In this document: in pieces, positions 25,479 through 34,786 of the stretch
Layout of the letters: each line of letters opens with the position of its first letter
Position numbering within the stretch: the first letter of the stretch is position 1
NCBI RefSeq assembly: GCF_005796205.1
Contig: NZ_VAHN01000004.1
Location: forward strand, 205,545 to 269,544
From: Pseudarthrobacter sp. NamE2
GTDB lineage: Bacteria; Actinomycetota; Actinomycetes; Actinomycetales; Micrococcaceae
Direction of reading: 5' to 3'
DNA: 64,000 bases
The notes under the pieces: generated by a model
The model's database searches: none
Seen by the model: only the letters and a program-made list of their open reading frames with translations
What the model was told of the DNA's origin: nothing
Program-made: the position numbers and the translations under genes

Positions 25479-26375
25479 ATGACTACGGGGAGAGCTATTA
25501 CCAAAGCCGTCATTCCTGCTGCCGGATTGGGAACTCGCTTCCTACCCGCCACCAAGGCAATGCCGAAGGAAATGTTGCCGGTGGTTGACCGCCCGGCAAT
25601 CCAGTATGTGGTGGAGGAGGCGGTTAAGTCCGGCCTCAACGACGTCCTGATGATCACGGGCCGCAGCAAGCGCGCGCTGGAAGATCACTTCGACCGTGCG
25701 CCTGGCCTGGAGCGGGTGCTCGAGGAGAAGGGCGATAAGGATCGGCTGGAGTCGATTCAGTACGCCTCGGAACTGGGTCCTATCCACTACGTCCGGCAGG
25801 GCGAGGCCAAGGGCCTGGGCCACGCGGTCCTCTGCGCCAAGCAGCACGTGGGCAACGAGCCCTTCGCCGTCCTGCTGGGTGATGACCTGATCGATGAGGC
25901 CGAGTCCCTCCTGACCACCATGATGGAGGTGCAGCAGAAAACCGGCGGTTCAGTGATTGCACTCATTGAGGTTGATCCGTCGCAGATCAGTGCCTACGGC
26001 TGCGCAGACATAACGGCAGTTGAAGGCGAGGATTACGTCCGCGTCAATAGTCTCGTGGAAAAGCCTGCTGTCGGCGATGCACCCTCCAACCTTGCTGTTA
26101 TCGGCCGGTACGTGCTGCACCCGTCGGTGTTCGGCGTCCTTGAAGAGACCGCGCCGGGCCGAGGCAACGAGATCCAACTGACTGACGCCCTGCAGACCCT
26201 GGCGGCAGGTGAAGGCGAAGGGTCTGGCGTCTACGGTGTTGTCTTCAAAGGCCGCCGCTTCGACACCGGCGACAAGCTGAGCTACCTCAAGGCCGTTATC
26301 ACGCTGGCCTCCGAGCGCGTGGAGTTTGGCGAGGACCTGAAGACTTGGCTGAAGGGCTTTGTCAACGAGTCGTAG
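25479..26375 (+). CDS. galU: UTP-glucose-1-phosphate uridylyltransferase
   Basis: A 298-residue nucleotidyltransferase: KAVIPAAGLGTRFLPATKAM with the catalytic KEMLPVVDRPAIQYVVEEA, then RQGEAKGLGHAVLCAK, VLLGDDL and LVEKPAVGDAPSNLAVIGRY. It makes UDP-glucose, which the Ugd encoded at 29618-30931 oxidises to UDP-glucuronate, so it feeds the polysaccharide locus. ATG 25479 is preceded by TAAGG. GC content is high, like the chromosome rather than the AT-richer glycan genes. Confidence 0.95.
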   Translation: MTTGRAITKAVIPAAGLGTRFLPATKAMPKEMLPVVDRPAIQYVVEEAVKSGLNDVLMITGRSKRALEDHFDRAPGLERVLEEKGDKDRLESIQYASELGPIHYVRQGEAKGLGHAVLCAKQHVGNEPFAVLLGDDLIDEAESLLTTMMEVQQKTGGSVIALIEVDPSQISAYGCADITAVEGEDYVRVNSLVEKPAVGDAPSNLAVIGRYVLHPSVFGVLEETAPGRGNEIQLTDALQTLAAGEGEGSGVYGVVFKGRRFDTGDKLSYLKAVITLASERVEFGEDLKTWLKGFVNES

Positions 26376-26383
26376 ATATAGGT

Positions 26384-26833
26384 TCATTCAGGGGCCCGTT
26401 GCTGAAAGGCGGCGGGCCTCTGTGATTTAAGGACGTAAGTGGCTATCAAAGCCCCGATGACGGCTCCTGTCGTGTTTGTCACGAGGTCCAGCGGGCTTGC
26501 AAAGCGGTTGTGAAGAAAAAGGAGCTGACCCAGCTCCATGCAGCCTGAGATGAGCAGACCTAATGCAGCTATCTGACTCCAGCGCTTTTCCGGAAAAGCA
26601 AGGGCGCTTACTACTCCGATCGGGATAAAAAGGGCGACATTTGCAGACGCCTCCACAAACTTGTAGTCGAACCAACGCGGAATCCCGTGCCTGTGCACGA
26701 AGTCCGACATGGCTGCGAGCTGTCCTTGTACAGGTTGATCTATGGGACTCGGCCAATAGGCTACAAAAGCAATCGCAACCAGCATCGCGAATAGGATCAC
26801 CTGCCAGAAGCGGTTGTTTTGTAGGAGCTTCAA
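26384..26833 (-). CDS. VanZ-like membrane protein
   Basis: A small integral membrane protein of about 149 residues with four helices and VanZ landmarks: FVAYWPSPID, NVALFIPIGVVSALAF, SGCMELGQLLFLHNRFASPL DLVTNTTGA (the E...Q..R..D.xD..N..G pattern). The frame stays open to 26911, but that start lies inside the hairpin at 26875-26916, so a later start such as TTG 26833 is more likely. VanZ-like proteins occur in capsule and teichoic-acid loci; the role is unknown. It ends 8 bp after, and convergent with, galU. Confidence 0.75.
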   Translation of the reverse strand: MKLLQNNRFWQVILFAMLVAIAFVAYWPSPIDQPVQGQLAAMSDFVHRHGIPRWFDYKFVEASANVALFIPIGVVSALAFPEKRWSQIAALGLLISGCMELGQLLFLHNRFASPLDLVTNTTGAVIGALIATYVLKSQRPAAFQQRAPE

Positions 26834-26874
26834 GGATGGAACCTGCCGAAATAAGGTTGTCCAATAACAAACAG

Positions 26875-26916
26875 AGAAGGTGGGCTGCCTCCCTTCAGGG
26901 ACGCAGCCCACCTTCT
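26875..26916 (-). terminator. strong hairpin terminator after the LAxTG surface protein gene
   Basis: A perfect 14-bp stem AGAAGGTGGGCTGC / GCAGCCCACCTTCT with a 14-nt loop, 23 bp beyond the stop of the leftward surface protein gene. It separates that gene from the VanZ-like gene. Confidence 0.8.
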
Positions 26917-26938
26917 ATGGTGTAGCTAAAAGTGAGTG

Positions 26939-27565
26939 CTATGCAGCGGCTTCAGCCTTGGCACGGCGGCGAACAACAACAACCGAAGTTGCACCAGCAG
27001 CCAGAGCGCCAGCGCCCACCAGAGTCCAGAGGACGAGTCCTGAGTCGGCACCGGTGTTTGCGAGACTGGATCCCGTATTTGCCAGGGGTGAGTTTCCGTT
27101 TGCATTCGCCGCCGCGTTCGGGTTGGCGTTGAGAACAGCGGGGGTAACCTGCACGGTTACGGGTCCAACCGTGACGCCAGAAGTATCACCCGTTGCTGTG
27201 ATGGAGTAAGTACCGGGCTCGTTAATGGTGATGGGCAGTGAAACAACACCCTGAGCGTCAGCTGTAGCCTTAAGGGTCTGTGCTTCTGAAACGACGCTAA
27301 TCCGTGCTGCTACGGAACGGCCGCCGGCTATGTTCGCGCCATTGGACGCTGGAGCCTGACCGGGAGTAACACGGATCGTCAGAGACTCACCGGCCAAAAA
27401 GCCCTGACCGCGAAACACGAAGGTTTCGCCAGGGCCAACGGTGCCATCGGAAACCGCCGCCTGCGGTGGAAGAGCAGGGTAGGTAATTGTGGTTGCCATC
27501 GAAGGAGCTGCACCGACAAGGGCGATCGAGCCAGCAAGCGCGAGTGCTGCGAGTGTTTTCTTCAT
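26939..27565 (-). CDS. sortase-anchored surface protein with two LANTG motifs
   Basis: A 208-residue exported protein. A signal peptide (MKKTLAALALAGSIALVGAA) is followed by an Ig-like beta domain (GETFVFRGQGFLAGESLTI, EPGTYSITATGDTSG), an Asn/Ala-rich spacer (NANPNAAANANGN), then PLANTGSSLANTGADSG, a membrane helix and an RRRAKAEAAA tail. LAxTG is the sorting signal of class E sortases in high-GC Gram-positives; here it occurs twice, 8 residues apart. GGGGGG precedes the ATG. No sortase gene is in the window. It is likely wall-anchored and part of the envelope programme of the locus. Confidence 0.85.
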   Translation of the reverse strand: MKKTLAALALAGSIALVGAAPSMATTITYPALPPQAAVSDGTVGPGETFVFRGQGFLAGESLTIRVTPGQAPASNGANIAGGRSVAARISVVSEAQTLKATADAQGVVSLPITINEPGTYSITATGDTSGVTVGPVTVQVTPAVLNANPNAAANANGNSPLANTGSSLANTGADSGLVLWTLVGAGALAAGATSVVVVRRRAKAEAAA

Positions 27566-27745
27566 GTGTCCCCCCGGAGACGTTTGAGTTTTGATGTACC
27601 CGAATTTGGGGAGTGCTCCCCTCCGCACGAGACCCAGTGCAGAACGACGGATATGTATCCCAGTAACGACCGTACCATCAGCACTTTGGTGTGAGCAATC
27701 TTAATCGAATTGGTTTACATAGTGTTAACCGGCAGACCATAAGTA

Positions 27746-29617
27746 CTATCCGCATGCAGCATTTTTCGTGGTGAGAGTCACGTCTTTTACAGGCTGAACA
27801 GTTGGTGTGACAAGTACAGTGGGTTCCACTTGCTGAACAATCTTGCTGAAGGTGAACTCAACAGTTCTGCTTTCGCCCGGCGCTAGCTGGACTGCCAAGA
27901 CACCAACGGGTCTGTTGCTGTGTCTGTGTGCAGCGAACCCCTCGCGTTCACCGTCAACCCTTGCCATTTCGACTAGTGACTGGACTGGTCCGTAGACGGT
28001 GATGTTGGTTCGAACTGATCCGGATGGTACGCCGAAACTTCCGTTACCAGTTACATACGGCGGTAATACAGTTGCTGCGTCCGCAGGGGCTGTGTTCGTG
28101 CTAGTGACAAGAACAGTGGTTTGCTCGTAACCGTCTTTTGGACATCCCTTCAACAGTTGAACTGTTCGCTTCACGTAGTAGTCCATCTTCGCGCCAGTTC
28201 CATCATTGAAGTAAACGCCGAACTGGGCAGGGGAAATACTGGGCCCACTGATAGACCCGCTCAATGCATATTCAGAAATGACCGACTGTTCGGCCTGCAC
28301 TGCAGACCAAACGAGCACTCGACTCTCGGCAGCACCACGCGTCAGCCCTGCGATGATCTCTGTCGCGTGGCCCTGTCCAGCAGACAAGGCTGCGAAAATG
28401 TCTTGTGCCACGCCAGCGAAGTATGCATCTTGAATATTGGGCTGCTCGATTTTGGAGTACACGTCTGAGAGCAACGTCTTGACGACGTTGTCGCTGGTCA
28501 ATTCCTTGGGCAATCCTGCGTCGACGAATGCCACTAGCTCTGGATGCGTGATCTTGACCGGGCCGGTGGCCTTTAATACGTAACTTAATGCGACGGGATC
28601 AACAGAGATAACACCATCGACTCGCACCCCGGTCTTTTTCTCCCACATGGCCCTAGCTGTACTGGCTGCCGTTGGGAAGTCGGGAGTCAGATTTACGTCT
28701 TGCATGAACTTGCCAATGCGCCCGGAGTATATCTGCTGTTGCTCTGCGTCGAATGGCACAATGGGCGACATTACGCCTACGGCTCCAGCACTGCTTTGCG
28801 CTTCAAGGGTGAGTCTGCCCTGGTCCAAGTTTAGGACAGCAAGAGCTCCGGGAATGCCGCCCGAGGCTCGGGCCTCTGCATTGTTCTGGACCATAAGTAA
28901 GTACTTCCGAGGGGCCTGTGCACCGAGCATACCGGGGGCAATATTCGACGTGTTGGCCGCGGCGTCGAGCGCGCCGGTTACATCGTTTAACTGATTCCGC
29001 GCTTGAACCAATGGACCCGCAACCTGAGGGAACAGCGCGTCGGCGTCGATCTGATTCAGTCTATCGGCGGAGAGCCTGACGGCGTGCGCAGCTGCGGAAA
29101 TTCGCGGAGTCGCTGTCTCAAGTGCGGCTAGATCAGTGCCAGAACTGCTGGGAAGGAGTGCTTCCCAATCGAGGGTACCGTAAACGCTGACCAAAGGTTC
29201 GAGGCCGAGACTTACCACATCGTCAGCGGATCGGGCTACCTCCGCTATGGCAGCGAAATTGGAGCCAACGCCGGGAAGGCTTGAGGCCAAGGTCCAAAGA
29301 GGATCATTCGCGGCTTCCTTAGCTGCAGCAGTATGTGCGCGCATCTCTTCCAAGGCCTTAGCAGCTTCAGCGGGTGCGTCGTTCGTGACATTTACTCTCA
29401 GTGGCTCGACCAAGAGGACTGCTGCGTCGAGCTCGGATTTTATTACACTCCCCCTGCTTCCTAGCCAAGCCAAGCCCGCCAGGACGAGGAGTACCAGGCC
29501 TCCTAAATAGACCAATGCAAGCAGAAGGCGGGCTCTGCGACCACCCTTGCCGGAAATTGAACTTCCTTTATCCTTCGACTCGGGCTTGGCTTTCAAAAGC
29601 GCTCGATTCACTGGCAT
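27746..29617 (-). CDS. DUF4012 domain membrane-anchored protein
   Basis: A 623-residue protein with a basic cytoplasmic N-terminus, one membrane helix near residue 32-52 (LLLALVYLGGLVLLVLAGLA) and a large external domain. Landmarks of DUF4012 are present: PRKYLLMVQNNAEARASGGI PGA, a QSSAGAVGVMSP stretch and GVISVDPVALSYVLKATGPV. Such proteins are common in actinobacterial capsule loci and resemble LytR-CpsA-Psr partners in context, with no proven activity. The ATG abuts the ugd stop. The last residues are free of a sorting signal. Confidence 0.85.
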   Translation of the reverse strand: MPVNRALLKAKPESKDKGSSISGKGGRRARLLLALVYLGGLVLLVLAGLAWLGSRGSVIKSELDAAVLLVEPLRVNVTNDAPAEAAKALEEMRAHTAAAKEAANDPLWTLASSLPGVGSNFAAIAEVARSADDVVSLGLEPLVSVYGTLDWEALLPSSSGTDLAALETATPRISAAAHAVRLSADRLNQIDADALFPQVAGPLVQARNQLNDVTGALDAAANTSNIAPGMLGAQAPRKYLLMVQNNAEARASGGIPGALAVLNLDQGRLTLEAQSSAGAVGVMSPIVPFDAEQQQIYSGRIGKFMQDVNLTPDFPTAASTARAMWEKKTGVRVDGVISVDPVALSYVLKATGPVKITHPELVAFVDAGLPKELTSDNVVKTLLSDVYSKIEQPNIQDAYFAGVAQDIFAALSAGQGHATEIIAGLTRGAAESRVLVWSAVQAEQSVISEYALSGSISGPSISPAQFGVYFNDGTGAKMDYYVKRTVQLLKGCPKDGYEQTTVLVTSTNTAPADAATVLPPYVTGNGSFGVPSGSVRTNITVYGPVQSLVEMARVDGEREGFAAHRHSNRPVGVLAVQLAPGESRTVEFTFSKIVQQVEPTVLVTPTVQPVKDVTLTTKNAACG

Positions 29618-30931
29618 TCAGGGTCGACCCATGCCTCGATACGTCCAGCCAGCGCCACGCCACTTGGCTGCATCCAGTACGTTCCGCCCATCGAGGATTC
29701 GAGGTGAAGAAACTGATTCCCCCAAACCGTATGGGTCGAGATCCCGGTATTCTTGCCACTCTGTCAATAACAAGAGAGCATCTGCCTTAAGTACGGCAGC
29801 GGAGGTATCCACCTCGTAGTGTAGTTCTGGGAATCTACGCGCTGCGTTATCTAGCGCCTTAGGGTCAGTAACTGTGACAACCGCTCCCTGTAATTGCAAT
29901 TGGGCTGCGATGCTTAGAGCGGGAGAATCGCGAACATCATCACTTTCAGGCTTGAAAGCAGCACCTAACACGGTGATTCGTTTGCCAAGCAAGGAGCCGT
30001 CGCATAACTCGCGGGCAAGCTCAACGACCCGGAACCGGCGACGCATGTTGATTGCGTCGACCTCGCGAAGAAAGGTGAGAGCCTGATCTGCTCCAAGCTC
30101 ACCTGCCCGGGCCATAAAAGCTCGGATGTCCTTCGGTAGGCATCCTCCGCCGAAGCCGATCCCGGCGTTCAGGAATTTGCGCCCGATACGATCATCGAGG
30201 CCAATGGCATCGGCGAGTTGGGTGACGTCTGCTCCAGCTGCTTCACATAGTTCGGACATGGCATTTATAAAGGAAATCTTTGTTGCCAAGAACGAGTTAG
30301 CGGCAGTCTTAACTAGCTCCGCCGTCGGATGGTCTGTGATTAGGCGCGGTGTGCCTAAGGCTAGAGGTGCCGAATAAAGTTCATCGAGAATGGCTACAGC
30401 GGTATGGTCTTCAGAACCATCGCTTACTCCGTATACGAATCGGTCGGGGTTGAGCGTGTCAGCAACTGCATGCCCCTCCCGAAGGAACTCAGGGTTCCAA
30501 ACTAAATGAGCAGAGGGCTGTTTGGCTTGCATCATTTCTGCAAGACGTGCGGCCGTCCCAACGGGCACGGTGGATTTTCCAACGACAACATCTCCCGGAG
30601 CAAGGTAAGGCAGAAGGCCTGTTAGGGCAGCATCTACATAGGTCAAATCTGCCCCATTTTCTCCTTTCTTCTGAGGCGTGCCGACGCAAATGAAATGCAC
30701 ATAACTTCCACGAGCGGCTGAAAGGTCGGTCGTGAAGGTAAGTCGCCCTGTTTGTTGGACGTCCTTTAGCAGGTCTTCTAGTCCCGGCTCGTAAAATGGA
30801 GCTCGCGAAGCTGCTAGTTCGTCAATCTTCTGCGCGTCTACATCTATGCCAACAACGTCATGACCTAGCTTCGCCATACATGCGGCATGGACAGCTCCCA
30901 GATAGCCGCAGCCAATTACAGTAATGCGCAT
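29618..30931 (-). CDS. ugd: UDP-glucose 6-dehydrogenase
   Basis: A 437-residue enzyme of the UDP-glucose/GDP-mannose dehydrogenase family: VIGCGYLGAVHAACMAKLGH at the start, central NPEFLREGHAV and the catalytic Cys in FGGGCLPKDI. The C-terminal domain has LGAAFKPESDDVRDSPAL. It oxidises UDP-glucose to UDP-glucuronate, giving an acidic sugar for the polymer. GGAAGG precedes the ATG. It sits in the leftward block gmd-fcl-WbaP-ugd-DUF4012. Confidence 0.95.
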   Translation of the reverse strand: MRITVIGCGYLGAVHAACMAKLGHDVVGIDVDAQKIDELAASRAPFYEPGLEDLLKDVQQTGRLTFTTDLSAARGSYVHFICVGTPQKKGENGADLTYVDAALTGLLPYLAPGDVVVGKSTVPVGTAARLAEMMQAKQPSAHLVWNPEFLREGHAVADTLNPDRFVYGVSDGSEDHTAVAILDELYSAPLALGTPRLITDHPTAELVKTAANSFLATKISFINAMSELCEAAGADVTQLADAIGLDDRIGRKFLNAGIGFGGGCLPKDIRAFMARAGELGADQALTFLREVDAINMRRRFRVVELARELCDGSLLGKRITVLGAAFKPESDDVRDSPALSIAAQLQLQGAVVTVTDPKALDNAARRFPELHYEVDTSAAVLKADALLLLTEWQEYRDLDPYGLGESVSSPRILDGRNVLDAAKWRGAGWTYRGMGRP

Positions 30932-30986
30932 ATTGATGATTCCTTCCCCAAGGGGTCAGTTGTCCGCGTAGGAACAAGTAGCGTTC

Positions 30987-32423
30987 TCAGTAGGCACCAG
31001 TACTTCGAAAAACAGCACGTACGGTTCGGAGAATGATTACGAGGTCGCCAGCCAGCGACCAATTTTCCACGTAGTACAAGTCGAGCCGAACTGAGTCTTG
31101 CCAAGATAGATTTGAGCGTCCGCTAACTTGCCACAGTCCAGTAAGCCCAGGTTTAACCAGCAGCCGGCGTCTGACGTCATTCTCATATGACTCAACTTCC
31201 TCCGGCAAGGGCGGGCGTGGGCCGACCAAACTCATTGATCCGCTAAGCACATTGAGCAATTGCGGCAGCTCGTCTACGCTGAAACGTCGAAGGATTCTGC
31301 CGAGCCGCGTAACACGGGGGTCATTCTTCATTTTGAACAATGGACCGCTGCCTTCATTCTGCTGCTCCAGATCAGTTCGGCGACGCTCCGCCTCAACCAC
31401 CATCGAGCGGAACTTGAGCATAAAAAAGTGCTTCCCCTCAATCCCAACTCGCTCTTGGCGAAACAGGACAGGACCTGGACTGTCCAGCCTGATAAGTACT
31501 GCGACAAGAATCATGACTGGCAGTGCCGCTATCAAAAGAAGTCCTGCTGCGGCGACGTCAAACAATCGTTTAGCGACTCGTTGTCCGCCCTCTAGCGTGG
31601 GTGTTGTTACGTGTATCAGGGGCAAACCGGCAACCGGCTGAGTGTGTATGCGAGGCCCGGCGATGTCAGTAAGCGCGGGTGCCATTATTAGGCCGATGTT
31701 TCGGGCCGCCAGCTCCCAACCCAAATGTCGGAGCGTCTGCGGATGCAGTTGAACTCCAGCCGATACGGCCACTGCATCCGCACCGCATGCTTCCAATGCA
31801 TCGACTATGGAGCGGGGATCGGGTGTATGACCCACGATCGTCAATCCCGAGTGGGGCTCAACCCCACTGCCCGCTTCATGACCCGGAATGTATGCGGCAA
31901 TTGGTAAGTAGCCCGCGTGCCTAGCCCCATGCAGGGACGCTGCAAGATGGGCGACAGCGCCGGGACCTCCAAGCAATAGCAGCTTTGACAAACTCCGGCC
32001 CTGACCGCGCCTAATACTTAGGTGCTGCCTGATCAGCCATCTTCCAAGCAATAGGCCAAGTAGCCCGACTGGCAGAGCTAACCCAACATAGCCACGTGCA
32101 GTCTCGATCCTGAAGACATAGGAAACAATGGCAACGATTCCAAATAACCAGAGGGAAGCGGCTGCGACCCGCTTGTACTCATCTGGACCGGATCCAAGAA
32201 TGCGACTTTGTCTACTGTTCCACGCTTCTAGCATGACCCACCAAGCCGCAGCTAGTACCACGGATAGCCAAACATATGGCACATCCTGGCCCGAAGTACT
32301 TGACCCGGTATCGGTACCGAAACGGATAATGAATGCTCCGACGACCGCCCAAATTATAACGAAGGCATCAACAATGCGTAACCGACGTGCTGAGCGCCGC
32401 CGCCAGTCAGCGTTCTCACTCAC
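30987..32423 (-). CDS. polyprenyl glycosylphosphotransferase (WbaP/WcaJ type), initiating enzyme
   Basis: A 478-residue membrane protein: about four N-terminal helices, a cytosolic Rossmann-like domain (KLLLLGGPGAVAHLAASL), a fifth hydrophobic segment (VAAAGLLLIAALPVMILVAV) and the catalytic domain with KRLFDVAAAG, FRQERVGIEGKHFFMLKFRS and DELPQLLNVLSGSMSLVGPR. It moves a hexose-1-phosphate from a nucleotide sugar to undecaprenyl phosphate, starting repeat-unit assembly on the inner membrane face. GTG 32423 is the start, 21 bp after fcl. Confidence 0.92.
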   Translation of the reverse strand: MSENADWRRRSARRLRIVDAFVIIWAVVGAFIIRFGTDTGSSTSGQDVPYVWLSVVLAAAWWVMLEAWNSRQSRILGSGPDEYKRVAAASLWLFGIVAIVSYVFRIETARGYVGLALPVGLLGLLLGRWLIRQHLSIRRGQGRSLSKLLLLGGPGAVAHLAASLHGARHAGYLPIAAYIPGHEAGSGVEPHSGLTIVGHTPDPRSIVDALEACGADAVAVSAGVQLHPQTLRHLGWELAARNIGLIMAPALTDIAGPRIHTQPVAGLPLIHVTTPTLEGGQRVAKRLFDVAAAGLLLIAALPVMILVAVLIRLDSPGPVLFRQERVGIEGKHFFMLKFRSMVVEAERRRTDLEQQNEGSGPLFKMKNDPRVTRLGRILRRFSVDELPQLLNVLSGSMSLVGPRPPLPEEVESYENDVRRRLLVKPGLTGLWQVSGRSNLSWQDSVRLDLYYVENWSLAGDLVIILRTVRAVFRSTGAY

Positions 32424-32444
32424 CCAGCCACCCCAAAAAACGAC

Positions 32445-33419
32445 CTAGGTACGAATAGATAGAGAATGTTGTCTGTACCATTCGACCGTATCCATAATTC
32501 CTTCTTCGAGTCCTATTGAGGCGGACCAGCCAGCATTATTCAGTTTCGAAACATCGAGCAGTTTTCTGGGGGTACCGTCGGGCTTGCTGCTGTCCCATTC
32601 GATTTCACCTTCATATCCGACCGCTGATGCGACAATGGAGGCAAGCTCGCGAATGGTTATGTCCTTGCCAGTCCCCACATTCACTTGCGAGGTGCCGTCA
32701 TAGTGCTCCAACAGATAAAGGCAGGCGGAAGCCATATCGTCCACATGAAGAAATTCCCGCCGAGGTGATCCAGTCCCCCAGTTGGTGACGACATTTGCAC
32801 CCACTTTTGCTGCCTCGTCATAGCGTCTTATAAGAGCAGGCAGGACGTGAGAGCCGGTCGCGGAGAAATTGTCACCAGGACCGTAAAGATTTGTTGGCAT
32901 GGCCGAAATCCAAGGTACGCCGTACTGTCTACGAATGGCCTGAATCTGCATGATTCCTGCAATTTTGGCAATGGCGTATGCATCATTTGTCGGCTCTAGG
33001 TGCCCAGTCAGCAGTGAGTCTTCACGAATAGGCTGCTCAGCATATTTGGGATAGATGCAGGACGATCCTAAGAACAGGAGTCTTTCGACACCATGCTTTA
33101 ATGCTGCATCCAAAACGTTCACCTGGATCCTCAGATTGTCGCTCAGGAAGTCCACAGGATACGTGTTGTTCGCGAGGATGCCTCCAACCTTCGCGGCGGC
33201 GAGGATGACATAACGGGGCTTCGTCTCGGCAAAAAAAGCGAAAACCGCATCGCGGTCTTTGAGATCGAGTTCGGATGAAGCGCGTCCGACCAATGACTCG
33301 AAACCTTCAGCTTCCAATTTCCGCCAGATAGCAGATCCGACAAGGCCTCGATGACCTGCTACGTAGAAGGTTGAGGCGCGATCAAGCGGACCCGGTTTGA
33401 ACGTGCCGTCCTCAGGCAC
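32445..33419 (-). CDS. fcl: GDP-L-fucose synthase
   Basis: A 324-residue short-chain dehydrogenase: FYVAGHRGLVGSAIWRKLEA, AAAKVGGILANNTYP, LFLGSSCIYPK and the Tyr-x3-Lys in YAIAKIAG, with MPTNLYGPGDNF. It epimerises and reduces the Gmd product to GDP-L-fucose. GTG 33419 overlaps the gmd stop (TAGTG), so the two are coupled. An upstream open stretch lies inside gmd and is not used. Confidence 0.95.
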   Translation of the reverse strand: MPEDGTFKPGPLDRASTFYVAGHRGLVGSAIWRKLEAEGFESLVGRASSELDLKDRDAVFAFFAETKPRYVILAAAKVGGILANNTYPVDFLSDNLRIQVNVLDAALKHGVERLLFLGSSCIYPKYAEQPIREDSLLTGHLEPTNDAYAIAKIAGIMQIQAIRRQYGVPWISAMPTNLYGPGDNFSATGSHVLPALIRRYDEAAKVGANVVTNWGTGSPRREFLHVDDMASACLYLLEHYDGTSQVNVGTGKDITIRELASIVASAVGYEGEIEWDSSKPDGTPRKLLDVSKLNNAGWSASIGLEEGIMDTVEWYRQHSLSIRT

Positions 33420-34447
33420 TACCGGTTCCAGCTTTCGAGTTCGACTTTGTCGATCCAATGATTCCCTGCGTTCTTTAGGGCCTCTATATCGGCGTCTACC
33501 ATGATGCGGGCCAACTCGGGGGTGTGAACAGAAGCTTTCCACCCCAATTTTTCCTGAGCCTTGGAAGCGTCTCCTACAAGAGCGTCGACTTCGGTTGGAC
33601 GCAGGTATCGCTCGTCAAACCGAACGTGGTCCTGCCAGTTGAGGCCAGCGTGCTCAAATGAGATCTGAAGAAAATCACGAACCGTGTAATTTCCTCCGGT
33701 TGCAAGCACAAAATCATCGGGCTCGTCAGCCTGGAGCATTCGCCACATACCCTCGACGTATTCAGCGGCGTAGCCCCAGTCACGCACCGCGTCTAGGTTT
33801 CCCATATACAGAAAATCTTGTTTCCCTGCTTTGATGGCAGCGACTGCTCGAGTGATCTTGCGTGTGACAAAAGTTTCACCCCTTCGGGGAGACTCGTGAT
33901 TAAAAAGTATCCCGTTGACGGCGAACATACCGTAGGCCTCTCGGTAGTTCTTCGTTATCCAGTAGCTGTAAACCTTAGCGGCCCCATAGGGTGATCTCGG
34001 GTAGAACGGAGTTTCCTCATTTTGAGGAGGAGGCGTCGCGCCAAACATTTCAGAAGACGATGCTTGGTAGAACCGGGTTTCGATCCCGGACATGCGAACT
34101 GCTTCAAGAAGGCGAATGGTCCCTACACCAGTTGTGTCGCCGGTGTGTTCAGGCTCATCAAATGAGACTCGAACGTGTGACTGGGCAGCGAGGTTATATA
34201 CCTCGTCTGGCTTAATCTCCATCAGGAGTGTCACGAGTCGTGCTCCGTCACTGAGATCTCCATAGTGGAGGAAAAGCTTGGCCGTCGGGTCGTGCGGATC
34301 AACATACAGATGGTCAACCCTTGATGTGTTGAACGTCGAGGCTCTGCGGATTAGACCGTGAACCTCATAGCCCTTCTTTAGTAGCAGTTCCGCCAGGTAG
34401 GAACCGTCCTGGCCTGTGATTCCAGTGATCAGTGCGCGCTTTGTCAT
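33419..34447 (-). CDS. gmd: GDP-mannose 4,6-dehydratase
   Basis: A 342-residue enzyme: [69 protein letters not shown], and [19 protein letters not shown]. It converts GDP-mannose to GDP-4-keto-6-deoxymannose, the first step to GDP-fucose. ATG 34447 has GGGGG 7 nt before it. It heads the leftward block, diverging from the glycosyltransferase run. Confidence 0.95.
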   Translation of the reverse strand: MTKRALITGITGQDGSYLAELLLKKGYEVHGLIRRASTFNTSRVDHLYVDPHDPTAKLFLHYGDLSDGARLVTLLMEIKPDEVYNLAAQSHVRVSFDEPEHTGDTTGVGTIRLLEAVRMSGIETRFYQASSSEMFGATPPPQNEETPFYPRSPYGAAKVYSYWITKNYREAYGMFAVNGILFNHESPRRGETFVTRKITRAVAAIKAGKQDFLYMGNLDAVRDWGYAAEYVEGMWRMLQADEPDDFVLATGGNYTVRDFLQISFEHAGLNWQDHVRFDERYLRPTEVDALVGDASKAQEKLGWKASVHTPELARIMVDADIEALKNAGNHWIDKVELESWNR

Positions 34448-34786
34448 AATGCCCCCAACGGTACAAGTGAGATAAGAAAACAAACGGACCCTGCGTGGTT
34501 AACACGCTATTCCGCACAGAATACGAGGTCATCATAGTGCCCTCACGAGTGCTCGATCGAACGGGTGCCGTCGGGTTACCTCCTCTTCAGGAGTGTCTTC
34601 CGCAAGGAACCTCGTCCCACTGCACTAAGCCATTGAGGGGTCGGCATGAAGCAGTGGTGAATCCTGTATCATCGCAGAGGTCAGTCCATCGTCGGGTTGT
34701 ACCTGCCGTATAGCAACTTGATCGGCCAGTAGTCGGGGTTCAATATGCATTCGGCACAGAATGAACTAAACGATGGGGGCCGACTG
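34448..34786. promoter_or_regulatory. divergent promoter region of the polysaccharide locus
   Basis: No gene is visible. Two near-identical 14-mers, ATTCCGCACAGAAT (34509-34522) and ATTCGGCACAGAAT (34749-34762), lie 240 bp apart, each with ATTC...GAAT dyad symmetry. They flank the interval between gmd and the rightward glycosyltransferase genes and may be binding sites for a shared regulator; this is inference. Confidence 0.4.

Noticed and set aside
26834..26911. Upstream extension of the VanZ-like protein
   Set aside because: It would start inside the terminator hairpin of the preceding gene and has no homologous residues.
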